Assembly: GCF_019336435.1 (NCBI RefSeq)
Contig: NZ_JAHWXQ010000002.1
Coordinates: forward strand, 930,001-994,000
Length of the DNA stretch: 64,000 bases
Origin: Pontibacter populi
Lineage (GTDB): Bacteria > Bacteroidota > Bacteroidia > Cytophagales > Hymenobacteraceae
Direction: 5' to 3'
Numbering within the stretch: position 1 is the stretch's first letter; each line of letters opens with the position of its first letter. The notes under the pieces are model-generated. The model saw only the letters and a program-made list of their open reading frames with translations, had not been told where the DNA came from and made no database searches. The position numbers were made by a program, and so were the translations under genes. Positions 34,104 through 42,699 of this stretch are shown one piece after another.

Positions 34104-36011
34104 TTACCTGTTCACAACTATACCAAGCAGGTCGCCGAGCTGCTTATAGTAAGAGCTTAAGTTCATGATCAATTTCAGCACCCTATCCACTTCTGTAGGG
34201 TCTGTTACGAGGCGCAGCTTTTCGCTTTCCTGTTTTAGGAGTAGCTCTGCATTTCTGCGTTTCAGGCGCATTACGGCTCTTTCGGCACCATAAGGCAGCA
34301 GATCGGTTTCACGGGGCACAAAAACCTGGTGCGTTTCCCAATTCGGGCTAAGTTCGTAGGGCTCAGCTAACAGCGAGATAGATTCGGTTCTGATCTCTTC
34401 CTTCGGAAAAGTAATAAAATCGTTTGCTGTCGGAAGTACACCGCTGTTGAGTCGTTCCTTTACAAAATCAATGATCTGAATATAAAGCGGCGTTACAAAC
34501 TCAATATCGTCGAGCTGGTCCAGCATGTACTGGCTGGTGGTTATGCCATCTTCCAGTTCCTGGTCCGGGTAATGCAGGATCATGCGCACGATTTCGCGTT
34601 CGTAGCGTTTAGTCACCTCCAGCTCCGGCACTTCCTTTTCAGGTTCCGGAACTATAGGTTGCGGTGCAAATGCTTCAGGGTTACCGGCTTTCTGCTGCTG
34701 CTGGCGCTCCTGCAGGTGCATTTTGTTGTACTCTGATATCAGTACCTGCTCGTCGATATCGAAAATAAGACTGGTGCTCTGGAAGAATACCGAACGCTTA
34801 ATTGAATCCGGGATTTTGGAAATAGAAGTAACAATCTCCCGAATCGCTTCAGCTTTCTTTACCGGGTTCCCTTTGGCTTCCTCGGCAAATAAGCTCGACT
34901 TATAAGAGATAAAATCCTGGGCATTTTGCTTTACATAGGCCTTAAAAGCTGTGTCGCCTACTTTCTGGATGTAAGAGTCCGGGTCCTCGCCTTCTGGAAA
35001 AGTTACTACCTGCACGTTCAACCCTTGTTCCAGGATAAGATCAATACCACGCAACGATGCTTTTATACCGGCGGCGTCGCCATCATAAAGTACGGTAATG
35101 TTGTGCGTATAGCGTGCAATCAGCTTTATCTGGCCTTCGGTAAGCGACGTACCAGACGACGACACTACGTTCTCGATGCCGCCCTGGTGTAACGAGATCA
35201 CATCCAGGTAGCCCTCCACCAGGAAGCACATATCCTGCATGCGCATCGCCTGCTTCGCCTGGAACAAACCATAGAGCACATTACTCTTGTGGTAAATTTC
35301 AGACTCCGGCGAGTTCAGGTATTTCGGGCTCTTTTTGTCGTTTGATTTTAAGGTACGGGCACCAAACCCGACCACCCTGCCCGACACGTTATGGATCGGG
35401 AACATGACACGCGCCCGGAACCTGTCGTAACGTTTGTCTTCTTTAACTATAGTTAGGCCGGTGGCCTCTAAGTAATGTTGTTTGTAGCCTTCCCTTAGCG
35501 CAGCATCGGTCAGGTCGCTCCACGCTTCCACACTATAGCCCAGCTCAAACTTCTTTATAGTTGCCGCGCTCATACCCCGTTGCTTCAGGTACGACTGGCC
35601 AATACTGCCTTCTTCGTGGTTAAATAAGTTGTGCTGAAAGTGCTTGTTGGCAAAATCCGAAACTATAAATAAACTATCGCGCTCACTCTGCTCCTGGCTG
35701 TATTCATTCGTTTCTTCCTCTGGAACTTCAATGCCGTACTTTTTGGCAAGATGCTTCAGAGCCTCCGGGAAACTGGCGCCTTCCACATCCATAATAAACT
35801 GCACCGAGTTACCCGCTTTGCCGCAACCAAAACACTTGTAAATGCCTTTAGCCGGTGATACAGAGAAAGATGGAGATTTTTCGTGGTGAAAGGGACAGCA
35901 GGCCCACATGTTTTGCCCTTTTTTCTTCAGCGAAACATAATCGCCTACCACCTCCACTATATCAGCCTGGAGAATTATCTGGTCAACGGTTTCTTTTGGA
36001 ATAAGGGACAT
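34104..36011 (-). CDS. dnaG: DNA primase DnaG
   Basis: 635 residues, makes RNA primers at the replication fork. CHC2 zinc finger: Cys39, His42, Cys60, Cys63 in CPFHHEKSPSFSVSP...YKCFGCGKAG. The catalytic core follows with FRARVMFPIHNVSGRVVGFGAR and the TOPRIM acidic residues in LVEGYLDVISLHQ (Glu) and VLYDGDAAGIKA (Asp-x-Asp). The C-terminal helicase-interaction part (about 430-635) is divergent, as usual. It lies outside the rpsU-dnaG-rpoD macromolecular operon known from E. coli, which is normal for this phylum. Confidence 0.97.
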   Translation of the reverse strand: MSLIPKETVDQIILQADIVEVVGDYVSLKKKGQNMWACCPFHHEKSPSFSVSPAKGIYKCFGCGKAGNSVQFIMDVEGASFPEALKHLAKKYGIEVPEEETNEYSQEQSERDSLFIVSDFANKHFQHNLFNHEEGSIGQSYLKQRGMSAATIKKFELGYSVEAWSDLTDAALREGYKQHYLEATGLTIVKEDKRYDRFRARVMFPIHNVSGRVVGFGARTLKSNDKKSPKYLNSPESEIYHKSNVLYGLFQAKQAMRMQDMCFLVEGYLDVISLHQGGIENVVSSSGTSLTEGQIKLIARYTHNITVLYDGDAAGIKASLRGIDLILEQGLNVQVVTFPEGEDPDSYIQKVGDTAFKAYVKQNAQDFISYKSSLFAEEAKGNPVKKAEAIREIVTSISKIPDSIKRSVFFQSTSLIFDIDEQVLISEYNKMHLQERQQQQKAGNPEAFAPQPIVPEPEKEVPELEVTKRYEREIVRMILHYPDQELEDGITTSQYMLDQLDDIEFVTPLYIQIIDFVKERLNSGVLPTANDFITFPKEEIRTESISLLAEPYELSPNWETHQVFVPRETDLLPYGAERAVMRLKRRNAELLLKQESEKLRLVTDPTEVDRVLKLIMNLSSYYKQLGDLLGIVVNR

Positions 36012-36034
36012 GCTACTACACTTTTGCGGGATGA

Positions 36035-36042
36035 CAAAGATA
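36035..36042 (-). promoter_or_regulatory. -7 box TATCTTTG of dnaG
   Basis: Exact TAnnTTTG match on the minus strand, 24 bases before the dnaG ATG. Confidence 0.5.
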
Positions 36043-36304
36043 ACAGATACTTCGAATTTCGGACGAGCTGTTGTGTGAATTTAAATTTGCCGGAACTATA
36101 GTTCAACGCAAAAAGCAGGCAGCTCAAACCTTATCGGCTTTAACTTGTAGTTACTTAAACTATGGGACCAACTTTCAACCTCCAGAGTATAGTTGCTCGC
36201 CGGGCTTAGGATAGTTGCGGGATCGGGCACAAACCTGAATTTTTCTGTTTCAAAACTGACAAACATCATCTCTACATCGGCCTGCATCTGTTGTATTTTG
36301 TTTG

Positions 36305-36312
36305 TATCTTTG
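36305..36312 (+). promoter_or_regulatory. -7 box TATCTTTG of mrp-nfu operon
   Basis: Exact TAnnTTTG match about 35 bases before the mrp ATG. The nearest upstream TTG is too close (11 bases) to be a standard -33 box. Confidence 0.45.
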
Positions 36313-36346
36313 CAGCAGAATTGAGCGCAAGCTTCATATTACAACT

Positions 36347-37450
36347 ATGGCTATTACAAAAGAAGATATACTAAAAGCCCTCAGCTATGTGGAGGAACCC
36401 GATCTTGGCAAAGACCTGGTTACGCTGAACATGGTGGAGGACGTACAGGTAGATGGTAAAAATGTAAGCTTCACTGTTATCCTTACAACGCCTGCCTGCC
36501 CGCTTAAAGACATGATCCGCAACGCCTGTGTGCGCGCCATCCATACCATGGTGGACAAAGACGCAGAAGTTACCGTGAACATGACCTCGCGCGTAACCAC
36601 TGCCCGCACCGATAACGCTGCTGTAGTTGGTGGCGTTAAAAATATTATTGCCGTTGCTTCTGGTAAAGGTGGCGTAGGTAAATCTACGGTTACCTCTAAC
36701 CTGGCAATTGCCCTTGCTGAAAGCGGTGCACGTGTTGGTTTGATTGATGCTGACATTTCAGGACCGTCTATGCCAACGATGTTTGGTGTGGAAGACGAGC
36801 GTCCGCGCATGATACAAGGCGACCATGGCAAGAATTACATCGTTCCTATTGAGAAGTTCGGCGTTAAAATGATGTCGATCGGCTTCCTGACTCCTGCCGA
36901 TGGCGCTGTCATCTGGCGTGGCCCGATGGCAAGCTCTGCCTTAAAGCAGTTTATTTCGGATGTAGACTGGGGTGATTTAGATTACTTACTAATTGACCTG
37001 CCGCCAGGAACTTCAGACATTCACTTAACGATGGTGCAGGCATTGCCGGTAACAGGTGCAGTTATAGTTACCACGCCACAAAAAGTAGCCTTGGCCGATG
37101 CCATGAAAGGTTTGCAAATGTTCCGTCAGCCGCAGATCAACGTACCTGTTTTGGGCGTAGTGGAAAATATGGCGTACTTTACTCCTGCTGAGCTTCCTGA
37201 AAATAAATATTATATTTTTGGCGAAGGTGGCGGTAAAGCGCTGGCAGATAAGTACGAAGTACCACTATTAGGCCAGATTCCGCTTGTGCAGAGTATTCGC
37301 GAAAATGGTGATGCCGGAACTCCGGTAGTTTTACAGAACGATTCTCCGGCTTCCGGTGTTTTCAGAGAGTTAGCCCAGGCTGTGGCGCAGCAGGTTTCTG
37401 TTCGCAACGCAACTTTAGGCAAAACGCAACCCGTAGAAATTAAAAGCTAA
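36347..37450 (+). CDS. mrp: Mrp/ApbC-type P-loop iron-sulfur carrier ATPase
   Basis: 367 residues from the ATG at 36347 (MAITKEDILKALSYVEEPDL), preferred over an in-frame ATG 45 bases upstream. Residues about 5-75 are a MIP18/DUF59 domain. The deviant Walker A is GKGGVGKS (about 106-113) and SDIHLTMVQALPVTGAVIVTTPQ follows. The carriers in E. coli use a C-terminal CxxC to hold the cluster; here that place reads VVENMAYFTPAELPENKYYIF, without Cys, a form I believe is usual in Bacteroidota. It loads Fe-S clusters onto apoproteins, fitting the Nfu gene six bases downstream. Confidence 0.93.
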   Translation: MAITKEDILKALSYVEEPDLGKDLVTLNMVEDVQVDGKNVSFTVILTTPACPLKDMIRNACVRAIHTMVDKDAEVTVNMTSRVTTARTDNAAVVGGVKNIIAVASGKGGVGKSTVTSNLAIALAESGARVGLIDADISGPSMPTMFGVEDERPRMIQGDHGKNYIVPIEKFGVKMMSIGFLTPADGAVIWRGPMASSALKQFISDVDWGDLDYLLIDLPPGTSDIHLTMVQALPVTGAVIVTTPQKVALADAMKGLQMFRQPQINVPVLGVVENMAYFTPAELPENKYYIFGEGGGKALADKYEVPLLGQIPLVQSIRENGDAGTPVVLQNDSPASGVFRELAQAVAQQVSVRNATLGKTQPVEIKS

Positions 37451-37456
37451 CAAAAT

Positions 37457-37726
37457 ATGGCAGCTAGTAACATAGATCAAGATTTCCTGAACCGTATAGA
37501 AGGTGCCCTTGACCAGATCAGACCGTACCTGGAGGCAGATGGTGGCAACGTGAAAGTGCTGGAAGTAACCGATGACATGGTGCTGAAGCTGGAATTGCTC
37601 GGTGCCTGTGGCTCCTGCCCTATGTCTACCATGACGCTTAAAGCCGGTGTAGAGCAGTCTGTGTTAAGAGCCATCCCCGAAATTAAAGCCGTAGAAGCCA
37701 TTAACCTGACTCCTATCAACGGATAA
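37457..37726 (+). CDS. NifU-like C-terminal domain Fe-S scaffold (Nfu type)
   Basis: 89 residues, just the Nfu domain: ALDQIRPYLEADGGNVKVLEV and LLGACGSCPMSTMTLKAGVE with the cluster-binding Cys51 and Cys54. It assembles or passes on a 4Fe-4S cluster. Its tight coupling to the Mrp-type carrier suggests the two hand clusters between them. A strong terminator with a UUCG loop follows. Confidence 0.95.
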   Translation: MAASNIDQDFLNRIEGALDQIRPYLEADGGNVKVLEVTDDMVLKLELLGACGSCPMSTMTLKAGVEQSVLRAIPEIKAVEAINLTPING

Positions 37727-37750
37727 TAAGACCTTGTTTATACTTTTGAG

Positions 37751-37780
37751 CAGCCCTGGTTTCTTCGGAAACCAGGGCTG
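37751..37780 (+). terminator. Rho-independent terminator with UUCG tetraloop
   Basis: Perfect 13-bp stem CAGCCCTGGTTTC / GAAACCAGGGCTG closed by TTCG and followed by eight T. Confidence 0.95.
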
Positions 37781-37829
37781 TTTTTTTTGTTTGGTGACTG
37801 ATACTGCTATAGTTTCATTGTAGCAGTTT

Positions 37830-38352
37830 CCACCCACTCCTACCCCTCCCGAGAGGGGAATTTCTGCTGTTGCTGTAGTTGAGGTTATCGTTTTATAGTT
37901 TCCGTTTGTCATCCCCCTGCCCCCTTCAAAGGGGGACTTTCTACTACTACCTCTCAGCTGTCATTTCGAACGAAGATAGAAATCTGAATCTACATAGTTA
38001 CAACTCATGATAAGGACAGGTTTACCTGTCCCTTTGAAACTATCACCACGGTAAACCTCGAAGCTTATCTTTTCAAACTATAGTTAGCAGTTGCTATGCG
38101 AAACGTCTCAGTCTTTGGGTTGAGCGCCTTTGCTTTGTTGCGGTGCCTTTAGGCAATCCGAGGCACGAGGGTAGCAAGAAAGCAGCAGCGCGATGCCCGA
38201 AGACGAGGCCTCCCGGCCATGAGGGCACCAAGGCCAACTATAAAACTGTAGGCAAGTTGAGCTCCCAGGAAAAAAGGAAATTTGAAAGGAAGGCTTGGTT
38301 CATTTCAGCAACTATAGAACTCAGATTTCTCACTGCATTAGAAATGACAAAA
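37830..38352 (+). repeat. Dispersed intergenic multi-hairpin repeat, copy 3
   Basis: Third copy, in the 823-bp gap between nfu and the fumarylacetoacetase gene. CCCCTC-CCGA-GAGGGG; CCCCCTT-CA-AAGGGGG; an inserted TGTCATTTCGAACGAAGATA segment; GGACAGGT-TT-ACCTGTCC; then the GGTGCC...GGCACC fold. Its core (38188-38235) differs from copy 1 at four positions, including a G-to-A that opens the CCCG/CGGG mini-hairpin. The rest of the gap (38353-38549) holds only promoter sequence and simple A/T-rich DNA. Confidence 0.85.
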
Positions 38353-38517
38353 GGAAAATCTCAGGACATATATGATACTTTATATTCGCTGTTTTTGGTA
38401 AAAACAGAAACCACTTCCCTCACTTCAAATCACTATCACAACTATAAATCAACCATCTGACCAACTTACAGCAACTAACTAATCAACAATCGTCTTTCCC
38501 TTCCGTATCAAAATAAC

Positions 38518-38525
38518 TATATTTG
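38518..38525 (+). promoter_or_regulatory. -7 box TATATTTG of fumarylacetoacetase gene
   Basis: Exact TAnnTTTG match 24 bases before the ATG; no TTG at the usual -33 distance. Confidence 0.45.
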
Positions 38526-38549
38526 CCTATATTCTGACGATACAGCACT

Positions 38550-39821
38550 ATGTTAAAAGCCAACGACCCATCCCTGCATTCCTGGATAGAAATAGCGCCT
38601 AACAGCGACTTCCCGATTCAGAACCTCCCTTTCGGTATTTTTGAAACCGACGACAGAGACCCGCGTGTAGGTGTTGCCATCGGCGACTATGTCTTTGATT
38701 TACTGGCCGTGGCAAGGCTTAACTTTTTTGAGCTGATCGATATTGATCCGAACGTATTCCATAGGCCGTACCTGAACGATTTTATTGCCCTAGGCAAACC
38801 AACCTGGCGGGCAGTGCGCAACCGTGTTTCGGCACTGCTGCGTAACGACAACGATGAAATAAGCGGTAGCAGCGAACTTATTGACAAGTGCCTGGTAAAA
38901 CAGAGCGACGTACGTATGCTGATGCCTGTTAAGGTAGGCAACTATACCGATTTTTATTCCAGCATTGAGCATGCCACAAACGTGGGCACCATGTTCCGTG
39001 ATCCGAAGAATGCCCTTTTACCAAACTGGAAACATATACCGATTGGCTATCATGGCCGTGCTTCTTCTATAGTTTTATCGGGCACCGATATTCGAAGACC
39101 AAACGGACAAACTAAAGCGCCTGATGCCGAACTACCAACCTTCGGCCCTACCCGTCTTTTAGATTTTGAACTGGAAGTAGCCTTTATTACCGGCAAAGAA
39201 ACCAAACTCGGTGACACCATAACACCAAACGAAGCGGATAACTATATATTCGGACTGGTGCTTTTCAACGACTGGTCGGCGAGAGATATGCAGACCTGGG
39301 AATATGTGCCTTTGGGCCCGTTCCTGGCAAAAAGCTTTGCTTCGTCTATATCGCCGTGGGTGGTTACACTGGATGCCCTGGAGCCCTTTAAGGTTAAAGG
39401 CCCTGTGCAGGATCCAAAACCACTGCCCTACTTAGAGTTCACCGGCAACCACAACTACGATATTAACCTCGAGGTACTTATTAAACCGGAAGGCGGACAG
39501 GAAACCAGTATCTGCCATTCGAACTATAAATATATGTACTGGAACATGAACCAGCAACTGGCGCACCAGAGCAGCAACGGCTGTAACCTGCAGATCGGCG
39601 ACATGTATGCATCCGGAACTATAAGCGGCCATGACAAAGGCTCTTACGGCTCTATGCTGGAACTTACCTGGCGCGGGACCCAACCTATAAAACTAGCAGA
39701 TGGCACTGAACGCAAATTCATCAACGATTACGACACTGTAATTATGCGCGGCTTTGGCGAGAAAAATGGTATCCGGATTGGTTTTGGAGAAGTAAAAGGG
39801 AAAGTACTGCCAGCGCTTTAA
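38550..39821 (+). CDS. fahA: Fumarylacetoacetase
   Basis: 423 residues, last step of tyrosine/homogentisate breakdown, giving fumarate and acetoacetate. Metal ligands and catalytic residues align with the mammalian enzyme at a constant offset: Asp134 and His141 in NYTDFYSSIEHATNVG, Glu207 and Glu209 in DFELEVAF, Asp241 in FNDWSARD. The N-terminal SH3-like domain (about 1-120) is present, so it is a full FAH, not the shorter FahA-like hydratase. Other pathway genes are not in the window. Ends at a motif-bearing terminator. Confidence 0.97.
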   Translation: MLKANDPSLHSWIEIAPNSDFPIQNLPFGIFETDDRDPRVGVAIGDYVFDLLAVARLNFFELIDIDPNVFHRPYLNDFIALGKPTWRAVRNRVSALLRNDNDEISGSSELIDKCLVKQSDVRMLMPVKVGNYTDFYSSIEHATNVGTMFRDPKNALLPNWKHIPIGYHGRASSIVLSGTDIRRPNGQTKAPDAELPTFGPTRLLDFELEVAFITGKETKLGDTITPNEADNYIFGLVLFNDWSARDMQTWEYVPLGPFLAKSFASSISPWVVTLDALEPFKVKGPVQDPKPLPYLEFTGNHNYDINLEVLIKPEGGQETSICHSNYKYMYWNMNQQLAHQSSNGCNLQIGDMYASGTISGHDKGSYGSMLELTWRGTQPIKLADGTERKFINDYDTVIMRGFGEKNGIRIGFGEVKGKVLPAL

Positions 39822-39839
39822 TTTGATTTAAAAAGAAAA

Positions 39840-39887
39840 TTCTAAACTATAAAACCACTGCTGAGCCGGTGGTTTTATAGTTTAGAA
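39840..39887. terminator. 19-bp stem terminator built on AACTATA/TATAGTT
   Basis: Left arm 39840-39858 with AACTATAAAACCAC; right arm 39869-39887 with GTGGTTTTATAGTT; ten-base loop. Both arms contain the heptamer. Confidence 0.85.
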
Positions 39888-39979
39888 GCACCGTTGCCAG
39901 CATTCCCAATTAGCCGTATATTTGAAAAGCATGGTGCTCCGAGGTTGCATCACAAACTATAGTTATACTTTGCAATTAC

Positions 39980-40879
39980 ATGTCATACAAAACCATAGAC
40001 CCACAGGACGTTAAAACCGCTGAAGTGCATGCCTTGTTGCTTGGCGCTATTGCTCCCCGCCCGATTGCTTTTGCCAGCACGACAGACCTGGAAGGGAACG
40101 TAAACCTGAGTCCGTTCAGTTTTTTTAATGTGTTCAGCGCCAAGCCGCCAATCCTTGTTTTCTCGCCTGCCCGCCGCGTGCGCGATAACACCAGCAAGCA
40201 TACGTTAGAGAATGTGATGGCTACGAAGGAAGTGGTAATCAACATCGCCAACTATAGTATTGTAGAGCAAATGTCGTTGGCCAGCACGGAGTATGACCGG
40301 GGCATAAACGAATTTATAAAGTCAGGTTTAACGCCGGAAGCATCTGTTTTAATTGCACCTCCCCGTGTTAAGGAAGCGCCGGTTTCTTTTGAATGTAAGG
40401 TAAACGATGTGATCAGCCTGGGCCCGGAAGGTGGTGCCGGAAACCTGGTGATTTGCGAAGTATTGCTTATGCATGTGAACGAAGATATACTGGATGAGAA
40501 CGGAAAGATTGATCCTTTTAAGCTGGATGGCGTTGCCCGTATGGGAGGAGATTATTACCTGCGTGCCAACGGCGATTGTATTTTTGAGCTTCCTAAACCA
40601 GTAAAGAACAAAGGTATTGGCATTGATATGCTGCCTGAACACATCCGGAACAGTTCCATACTTACAGGCAATAATTTGGCCAGGCTTGGCAACTCTGAAA
40701 CAATACCTACACCTAATGAAGTAGAGGCCTTTAAATCGGAGCCTATAGTTGCCTACACACTAAATAAGTATAAAGATGAACCTGTTATGCTGAGGCAGGA
40801 ACTGGAGATACTGGGCAAAAAATTACTGGAAGATAACCAGGTTACTGATGCCTGGAAGGTATTACTGATGAATCAGTAA
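39980..40879 (+). CDS. Flavin reductase-like domain protein
   Basis: 299 residues. Residues about 15-185 are the FMN-binding split-barrel flavin reductase domain: LLLGAIAPRPIAFASTTDLEGNVNLSPFSFFNVFSAKPP and FIKSGLTPEASVLIAPPRVKEAPVSFECKV. The remaining C-terminal 100 residues are an extension seen in a Bacteroidota subgroup. It probably reduces FMN with NAD(P)H for a partner oxygenase; the neighbouring fumarylacetoacetase gene hints at aromatic amino acid breakdown, but a terminator separates them. Confidence 0.88.
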   Translation: MSYKTIDPQDVKTAEVHALLLGAIAPRPIAFASTTDLEGNVNLSPFSFFNVFSAKPPILVFSPARRVRDNTSKHTLENVMATKEVVINIANYSIVEQMSLASTEYDRGINEFIKSGLTPEASVLIAPPRVKEAPVSFECKVNDVISLGPEGGAGNLVICEVLLMHVNEDILDENGKIDPFKLDGVARMGGDYYLRANGDCIFELPKPVKNKGIGIDMLPEHIRNSSILTGNNLARLGNSETIPTPNEVEAFKSEPIVAYTLNKYKDEPVMLRQELEILGKKLLEDNQVTDAWKVLLMNQ

Positions 40880-40950
40880 TTAAGGAATTCTTGCCAGTCA
40901 ATCCACTTTCCTGAACTATAGTTTATGGTTGAGCAGTAAATTGTTAAGCC

Positions 40951-40989
40951 AATAAAAAAGAGACGTATCAAATACGTCTCTTTTTTATT
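40951..40989. terminator. Bidirectional terminator, 18-bp stem
   Basis: Perfect stem with core AAAGAGACGTAT / ATACGTCTCTTT, three-base loop CAA, A-run left and T-run right. It serves the flavin reductase gene and the convergent ald-tsaE-porX group. Confidence 0.92.
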
Positions 40990-41027
40990 ATAGCATATAT
41001 AGTAGGTAATTTCCTGAATCACTGATC

Positions 41028-42251
41028 CTAGTTACGGACCGCGATCATCAAACCTAGTTCTTTGTAACGCATCCCGAAACGTTTGGCTATCTGAGCATTG
41101 GTCAGGCTGCCTTTGTAAATGTAAACACCACTGCGGTAATGCTCGTTGGTAAACAGCACTTCGCTAACACCACCGTACTTGGATATCTCAGTCAGAATGG
41201 GTGTAAAGATGTTGCTTAGCGCTGACGTAGCCGTACGTGGCACACGCGAAGGAATATTAGGTACGCAGTAATGGATAATATCGTACTTACGGTAGATCGG
41301 GCGACTATGGGATGTCAGTTCAGAAGTTTCGAAGCAGCCGCCGTGGTCAATACATACGTCGATGATCACAGAACCAGGGTTCATCTGCGCCACAATGCTT
41401 TCTTCAACCATACATGGCATGCGGCCATCTTCTGCCACAAGTGCCCCAATCACCACATCTGCCTGCTTTATTTCGTGGTATAGGACAGTTTTGTCTAATG
41501 TAGATGTGAACAGCTGCGTACCCACATTGTGCTTCAGGCGGCGGAGTTTATAGATGTGGTTATCAAAAACCTTTACCTCGGCTCCTAACCCCAATGCTGC
41601 GCGCGCGGCATATTCAGCTACTGTACCGGCACCAAGGATAACGACTTTGCTCGGTGGTACACCAGTAATGCCGCCTAAAATAATGCCGCGTCCGTCGTTA
41701 CTGATGCTTAGGTACTCCGCAGCAATTAACATCACCGTACTTCCTGCAATCTCGCTCATGGCGCGCACTACAGGTTTCGAATCTGATTTATCGCGGAGCA
41801 GCTCGTAAGAGATAGCGTTTATTTTTTTGCGTAGCAGGGCATTAATGTAATCACCAGTGAGGCTACCAAACTGCAGGGCAGAAATTAATGTTTGTCCGGG
41901 ACGTAGGTACTCTATTTCGTCGTAGGTAGGTGGCGCTACTTTAAGTATAATATCGGCATCGTATACTTCTTTGGTCGAATACACAACCTTCGCTCCTGCT
42001 TCCGAAAATTCATTATCAGAATACTTCGAGGGGCTTCCGGCTCCCGCTTCTATCCAGATGCGGTGGCCATGGTCGGTCAGCTGCTTTACAGCATCAGGTG
42101 TGAGCCCGATACGGTTCTCCTGAAACGACGATTCTTTGGGTATACCGATGAAAAGATTCTTTCGTCGTTCTTCTACCGCCAGCATCGACTCTTTCGGGTA
42201 AAGGGCCTGTCCGGCTATCCTTCCAATTTCTACGGCGAATCGCTCCGTCAT
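41028..42251 (-). CDS. ald: Alanine dehydrogenase
   Basis: 407 residues. Catalyses reversible NAD-dependent deamination of alanine to pyruvate. The AlaDH/PNT N-terminal signature IGIPKESSFQENRIGLTPDAVKQL is clear, the NAD-binding Rossmann motif is VVILGAGTVAEYAARAALGLGA, and VIIDVCIDHGGCFETSE is the conserved downstream block. It is about 35 residues longer at the N-terminus than the enterobacterial or Bacillus enzymes, with MTERFAVEIGRIAGQALYP, which is usual in Bacteroidota. One base separates it from tsaE, so it is the last gene of the porX-tsaE-ald group. Confidence 0.92.
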   Translation of the reverse strand: MTERFAVEIGRIAGQALYPKESMLAVEERRKNLFIGIPKESSFQENRIGLTPDAVKQLTDHGHRIWIEAGAGSPSKYSDNEFSEAGAKVVYSTKEVYDADIILKVAPPTYDEIEYLRPGQTLISALQFGSLTGDYINALLRKKINAISYELLRDKSDSKPVVRAMSEIAGSTVMLIAAEYLSISNDGRGIILGGITGVPPSKVVILGAGTVAEYAARAALGLGAEVKVFDNHIYKLRRLKHNVGTQLFTSTLDKTVLYHEIKQADVVIGALVAEDGRMPCMVEESIVAQMNPGSVIIDVCIDHGGCFETSELTSHSRPIYRKYDIIHYCVPNIPSRVPRTATSALSNIFTPILTEISKYGGVSEVLFTNEHYRSGVYIYKGSLTNAQIAKRFGMRYKELGLMIAVRN

Positions 42252-42252
42252 A

Positions 42253-42699
42253 TTATACCTTATTTATCGTCATAGTACGCACTTCGCTGTTTGCGTCGGG
42301 CTGCAAGGTTACAAGCAGGTAATGTTCCGGCAGCAAATTCGGGATCAGGGAGGGCCACTCGATCAGGCAATTGTTACCTGAATCGAAATATTCCAGCGCC
42401 CCGATGTTCAGTGCTTCGCGTTCATCGCTTATCCTATAAAAATCGAAATGGTAAATAAGTTTCCCTGTTTCCGTTTCGTATTCGTTTACCAGTGCAAAAG
42501 TTGGACTACTTACATTCTCCTGCACGCCCATCTGGCGACAGAATTCCTTTATTAAGGTAGTTTTACCGGCTCCCATCGGTCCTTCAAAAAGTATAACCGG
42601 CTCTTCGCTGGCAGCTTCCAGCAGCATTTCAGCGGCTTTAGGCAGGTCAGCCAACGATGTCATTTCAAAAAGAGCCTTTTCTACCCCAGTATTATACAT
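42253..42699 (-). CDS. tsaE: tRNA threonylcarbamoyladenosine biosynthesis ATPase TsaE
   Basis: 148 residues. Walker A GPMGAGKTTLIKEF and the TsaE markers VSSPTFALVNEYE and IYHFDFYRI are present. It powers the TsaBDE complex that makes t6A37 in ANN-decoding tRNAs. The start overlaps the porX stop region by eight bases, so translation is coupled; the link between a response regulator and tRNA modification is positional only. Confidence 0.96.
   Translation of the reverse strand: MYNTGVEKALFEMTSLADLPKAAEMLLEAASEEPVILFEGPMGAGKTTLIKEFCRQMGVQENVSSPTFALVNEYETETGKLIYHFDFYRISDEREALNIGALEYFDSGNNCLIEWPSLIPNLLPEHYLLVTLQPDANSEVRTMTINKV

Larger units (their letters stand above)
36012..36346. other. 335-bp divergent region between dnaG and mrp
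   Basis: Besides the two -7 boxes it holds one AACTATAGTT palindrome (36094-36103) and a 63-codon open frame on the minus strand (36096-36287) with no recognisable product or expression signal. No hairpin of note. Confidence 0.5.

Noticed and set aside
36096..36287. 63-codon open frame between dnaG and mrp on the minus strand
   Set aside because: No recognisable domain, no promoter or ribosome site, lies in a divergent promoter region and includes a TATAGTT palindrome; most likely chance.
38143..38460. 105-codon open frame inside repeat copy 3
   Set aside because: Covers the hairpin core and simple sequence; not conserved in other copies.
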